Part shown: in pieces, positions 7,024 through 9,654 of the stretch | Position numbering within the stretch: position 1 is the first letter of the stretch | Layout of the letters: each line of letters starts with the position of its first letter | Source of the DNA: Paucimonas sp. | GTDB taxonomy: Bacteria > Pseudomonadota > Gammaproteobacteria > Burkholderiales > Burkholderiaceae_D | Assembly (NCBI GenBank): GCA_029266815.1 | Contig: JAQSWC010000031.1 | Location: 1 to 9,654, forward strand | Length of the DNA: 9,654 nt | Direction: 5' to 3' | The notes under the pieces: model-generated | What the model was told of the DNA's origin: nothing | Databases searched by the model: none | The model's input: the letters and a program-made list of their open reading frames with translations, nothing else | Position numbers and translations under genes: made by a program

Positions 7024-7908
7024 TCAGGCAGGTTCTCGCAGCTTGGCGATAATGCCGTCAAGCGCATCGAGATCGGCGAAGTCGATGATCAACTGCCCCT
7101 TGTTCCTTGCGCCGAGTTTGATCGACACCTGCGTCGCCAAAGCATCCGACAACTCTTCTTCCAGGCGCGTGATGTCGCGCGATTTGTCCTGGGTCTTGCG
7201 CGGCTTTCCTGCGCCAGCCTGTTCGGTGGTCGTGCGCACCACGAGTTTTTCCGCTTCGCGAACCGACATGCGCTTCGCCACGATCTGGTTGGCCAGAGTA
7301 ATCTGATTGGCGCTGTCGACAGCGAGCAGAGCCCGCGCGTGTCCCATGTCGATATCGCCTGCCATCAGCATGGTCTGCACAGGCTTGGCCAGATTCAGCA
7401 GGCGCAATAAATTAGATACTGCGCTGCGCGAACGGCCTACGGCGCCGGCGGCCTGCTCATGCGTGAAATGAAAATCCGTAATCAGGCGATGAATGCCTTG
7501 CGCCTCTTCCAGAGGATTCAAATCCTCACGCTGGATGTTTTCGATCAGCGCCATCGCGGCGGCAGCCTGGTCGTCGACATCCTTGACCAGCACCGGCACC
7601 TCTTCCAGCCCAGCCAGCTGCGCTGCGCGGAAACGGCGTTCGCCGGCAATGATTTCGTAACGGTTCGGCTGACCGACGGAACGAACAAGAATCGGCTGCA
7701 TCAGGCCCTGCGCCTTGATCGATGCCGCAAGTTCATTCAACGCACCTTCGTCCATGCGGGTGCGGGGCTGGTATTTGCCGGCCTGCAGTTGATGGACAGC
7801 CAGCACGGTAACCGCGCCGTTCGAGGATGCGCTCTCGGTATTGTCGGAGCCGCCGCCGAGCAAGGCGTCGAGCCCGCGCCCCAGTCCTTTGGGTTTTTTC
7901 GTGACCAT
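7024..7908 (-). CDS. parB: Chromosome partitioning protein ParB
   Basis: ParB is a CTP-dependent DNA clamp. It loads at parS sites, spreads along the chromosome near the origin, and works with ParA to segregate replicated origins. The protein has 294 residues. The N-terminus MVTKKPKGLGRGLDALLGG is the typical ParA-interacting, GLGRGL-containing tail. The CTP-binding domain has YQPR (46-49) and GERRFRA (89-95). The ENIQREDLNPLEEA segment (123-136) and the helix-turn-helix around 149-170 (EQAAGAVGRSRSAVSN) follow. The C-terminal dimerisation domain ends with LIIDFADLDALDGIIAKL. ATG 7908 is the only start codon available after the parA stop; the Shine-Dalgarno is weak (GAAAG). The gene is 54 bases after parA and in the same frame. 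A chromosomal, not plasmid, ParB is inferred from the mnmG-rsmG-parAB context. Confidence 0.97.
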   Translation of the reverse strand: MVTKKPKGLGRGLDALLGGGSDNTESASSNGAVTVLAVHQLQAGKYQPRTRMDEGALNELAASIKAQGLMQPILVRSVGQPNRYEIIAGERRFRAAQLAGLEEVPVLVKDVDDQAAAAMALIENIQREDLNPLEEAQGIHRLITDFHFTHEQAAGAVGRSRSAVSNLLRLLNLAKPVQTMLMAGDIDMGHARALLAVDSANQITLANQIVAKRMSVREAEKLVVRTTTEQAGAGKPRKTQDKSRDITRLEEELSDALATQVSIKLGARNKGQLIIDFADLDALDGIIAKLREPA

Positions 7909-7962
7909 GATGATTGCTTTCAGAAACTTTTGGAATGCATGAATGTGCTTGCCGACATGGAG

Positions 7963-8733
7963 CTATAGCGCCCGGATTCTTTCCACCATCTCGGCCCCAA
8001 AGGCAATGTAGGCCTGGGCGCCTTTCGAAGAAGGATCGAAGCAGACGCCGGGCACGCCGTATGACGGCGCTTCGGCCAGGCGCACATTGCGCGGAATGAT
8101 CGTCTTGAAGACTTTGTCGCCGAAATGCTGCTCAAGTTGCGCCGACACCTGCTGCGACAGTGTCACGCGCGGATCGAACATCACCCTCAGCAGGCCGATG
8201 ATCTTCAGTTCAGGATTGAGCTTGCCGTGCACGATCTTGATCGTGTTGACAAGGTCCGACAAACCTTCGAGCGCATAGTATTCGCACTGCATCGGAATGA
8301 TCACGCCGTGCGCTGCGCACAGGCCGTTGAGCGTGAGCATCGACAGCGCCGGCGGACAGTCGATCAGCACGAAGTCGTAGTTTTCATTCACAGCCGACAG
8401 TGCCTGCTTCAGGCGCGTTTCGCGGTTGTCCAGCTCGCCCATTTCGACTTCGGCGCCGGCCAGTTCGCGGTTAGCCGGCAATACATCGAACTTGCCCGCC
8501 TCGGAGCGCTTGCATGCACCCTTGACGTCGGCCATGCCGAGCAACACCTGGTACACCGTAGTCTGCAGGTCGGACTTGTTGATGCCGGCGCCCATCGTCG
8601 CATTGCCTTGCGGGTCGAGATCCACCAGCAGCACGCGCTGTTCGAGCTGCGCCAATCCCGCGGCGAGATTAACGGCTGTCGTCGTCTTCCCCACCCCACC
8701 CTTCTGGTTGGCGACGCAAAATATTTTGGCCAT
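7963..8733 (-). CDS. parA: Chromosome partitioning ATPase ParA (Soj type)
   Basis: ParA is a deviant Walker-type ATPase. It binds the nucleoid nonspecifically as an ATP dimer and is stimulated by ParB, moving the ParB-parS complex. The protein has 256 residues. It starts almost directly with the deviant Walker A motif KGGVGKTT (11-18, with signature Lys11 and Lys16). Walker A' LLVDLDPQGNAT follows (Asp38, Asp40), and Walker B FVLIDCPPALS lies near Asp125. There is no N-terminal DNA-binding extension, so it is a short chromosomal (type Ib-like) ParA that does not autoregulate by a helix-turn-helix. The ATG at 8733 has no convincing Shine-Dalgarno. It lies 61 bases after rsmG and is followed by parB. 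Confidence 0.97.
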   Translation of the reverse strand: MAKIFCVANQKGGVGKTTTAVNLAAGLAQLEQRVLLVDLDPQGNATMGAGINKSDLQTTVYQVLLGMADVKGACKRSEAGKFDVLPANRELAGAEVEMGELDNRETRLKQALSAVNENYDFVLIDCPPALSMLTLNGLCAAHGVIIPMQCEYYALEGLSDLVNTIKIVHGKLNPELKIIGLLRVMFDPRVTLSQQVSAQLEQHFGDKVFKTIIPRNVRLAEAPSYGVPGVCFDPSSKGAQAYIAFGAEMVERIRAL

Positions 8734-8794
8734 GTTGTTATGCGCTATGAATAGTTATTGGTTTTTGGAAGATCGGCGATTCTGTTGCAGTACT

Positions 8795-9463
8795 TCAGCC
8801 TCTTTCAATCATGATCAGGTGCCGTTCGGCCTTCAGTCCCGGCACGTCGATTTTTTCGGTCGAACTGACTTTCCAGCCGGCCGGCAATGCCGCGATTTCC
8901 TCTTCGGGCATCACGCCTTTCATCGCGATAAAACGCCCTCCGGTTTCCAGCAAATGGCCAGACCATGACACGAAATCTTCCAGCGATGCAAAGGCTCGCG
9001 ACGTGATGACGTCGAAACGGCCAGCATCCAGGTGCTCTACGCGGCCGGCATGCACTTCCACATTGCCCAGCTTCAGTTGTGCCTTCACTTGCGTGAGGAA
9101 GGCGGTTTTCTTTTGCACCGTGTCGATCAGCTCCACACGCATTTGCGGCTGCGCCTCCGCCGCCCAGATTGCGAGGACGATTCCCGGCAGCCCTGCCCCG
9201 GCGCCAACATCAAGCACTCGCCTGGCACTGGCAAAGGACTTCACCACCGCAAGCGAGTCCAGTAAATGGTGCGTCAGCATCTGCCGCGGTTCGCGCAAGG
9301 CGGTCAGATTGTAAGCGCTGTTCCATTTCACCAGCAGTGCAACATAATCAATCAGTTTTCCGAGCTGCGCTTCACTGAGATCGACGGCAAGGGCTTGCGC
9401 TCCCTGACGCAGTTCGGCGGTCAAGTCCGCATGATCCGCGGCGGAAAGGGCAGCTCCTGTCAA
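8795..9463 (-). CDS. rsmG: 16S rRNA (guanine-N7) methyltransferase RsmG, TTG start
   Basis: RsmG (GidB) methylates N7 of G527 in 16S rRNA using S-adenosylmethionine; in several bacteria its loss gives low-level streptomycin resistance. The protein has 222 residues. The NLTALREP...HHLLDSLAV region (52-73) leads into the S-adenosylmethionine-binding loop VLDVGAGAGLPGI (83-95). ELIDTVQKKTAFL (101-113) and the TSRAFA motif (144-149) follow, all typical of the family. The start is read as TTG (9463-9461): no in-frame ATG lies nearby, GAGAGG sits 7 bases upstream, and the TTG overlaps the mnmG TGA. This points to translational coupling. The exact start is less certain than the gene. Confidence 0.95.
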   Translation of the reverse strand: MTGAALSAADHADLTAELRQGAQALAVDLSEAQLGKLIDYVALLVKWNSAYNLTALREPRQMLTHHLLDSLAVVKSFASARRVLDVGAGAGLPGIVLAIWAAEAQPQMRVELIDTVQKKTAFLTQVKAQLKLGNVEVHAGRVEHLDAGRFDVITSRAFASLEDFVSWSGHLLETGGRFIAMKGVMPEEEIAALPAGWKVSSTEKIDVPGLKAERHLIMIERG

Positions 9464-9654
9464 GCCGCTGCCTCTCTGCCGGTAGAATCCGCCAGCGCGA
9501 ACCCCTTGAATCCGCCCTTCTTCAGGTACACGAGCAGAAGAGAAATCGCTGCCGGCGTCACGCCTGAAATGCGCGATGCCTGCCCCAGGGTTTCCGGCCT
9601 ATGCTTGTTCAGCTTCTGGCGCACTTCGATCGACAAGGCCTTTACATCCAGGTA
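9460..9654 (-). CDS. mnmG: tRNA uridine-5-carboxymethylaminomethyl modification enzyme MnmG, C-terminal end (partial)
   Basis: MnmG (GidA) is the FAD-dependent partner of MnmE; together they modify wobble uridine 34 of certain tRNAs. Only the last 64 residues are in the window, found by hand translation. They begin YLDVKALSIEVRQKLNKH and continue RPETLGQASRISGVTPAAIS then LLLVYLKK. This is the well-conserved C-terminal MnmE-binding helical domain with the GQASRISGVTPAA signature. The tail (GGFKGFALADSTGREAAA) is slightly longer than the conserved core. The TGA stop (9462-9460) overlaps the rsmG TTG start by two bases. Confidence 0.95.
   Translation of the reverse strand, partial: YLDVKALSIEVRQKLNKHRPETLGQASRISGVTPAAISLLLVYLKKGGFKGFALADSTGREAAA

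Noticed and set aside
6753..7067. Minus-strand open frame of 104 codons across the parB-atpI gap
   Set aside because: It overlaps the parB end and the atpI start in another frame and would cover the atp promoter. Its composition is not protein-like.
8125..8754. Plus-strand open frame of 209 codons antisense to parA
   Set aside because: It overlaps parA, has no recognisable motif and no convincing ribosome binding site.
6796..9460. Search for a parS site (TGTTTCACGTGAAACA-like) near parAB
   Set aside because: Reading the gaps and genes by eye I found no near match. It may lie outside the window; a pattern search of the genome would settle this.

Overview
This window is a core-genome segment from a moderately GC-rich bacterium. 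All recognisable genes lie on the minus strand, so transcription runs from high to low coordinates. In transcription order they are mnmG (3' end only), rsmG, parA, parB, then the F-type ATP synthase operon atpI-atpB-atpE-atpF-atpH-atpA-atpG-atpD-atpC (atpC cut by the window edge). The gene order mnmG-rsmG-parA-parB-atpIBEFHAGDC and the protein sequences fit a betaproteobacterium. The Oxalobacteraceae (Herminiimonas, Janthinobacterium or Herbaspirillum relatives) of the Burkholderiales is my best guess, from remembered family resemblance and not from a search.

Region 1 (about 6796-9654) holds housekeeping genes for tRNA and rRNA modification and chromosome partitioning. MnmG modifies the wobble uridine of tRNA. 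RsmG methylates 16S rRNA; its TTG start overlaps the mnmG stop. ParA and ParB form the chromosome segregation pair. No parS site is visible in the window. The 228-base gap between parB and atpI holds a stem-loop just after parB and a strong sigma70-type promoter (TTGACG, 18 bases, TATAAT) pointing into the atp operon.

Region 2 (1-6795) is the complete atp operon except for the end of atpC. It encodes the membrane Fo sector (a, b, c), the F1 sector (alpha, beta, gamma, delta, epsilon) and the accessory protein AtpI. The key residues are present: the a-subunit arginine, the c-subunit aspartate, the Walker lysines of alpha and beta, the beta catalytic glutamate and the alpha arginine finger. The complex should therefore be a working proton-driven ATP synthase.

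The most informative non-coding features are intercistronic. A/U-rich leaders with good Shine-Dalgarno sequences precede the genes for multi-copy subunits (atpE, atpA, atpD). Hairpins sit in the atpE-atpF and atpD-atpC gaps, where subunit stoichiometry drops. The parA stop codon is followed in the same frame by 18 sense codons and then the parB start. No gene-free stretch exceeds about 230 bases. I see no mobile element, CRISPR array, RNA gene or novel accessory system here.
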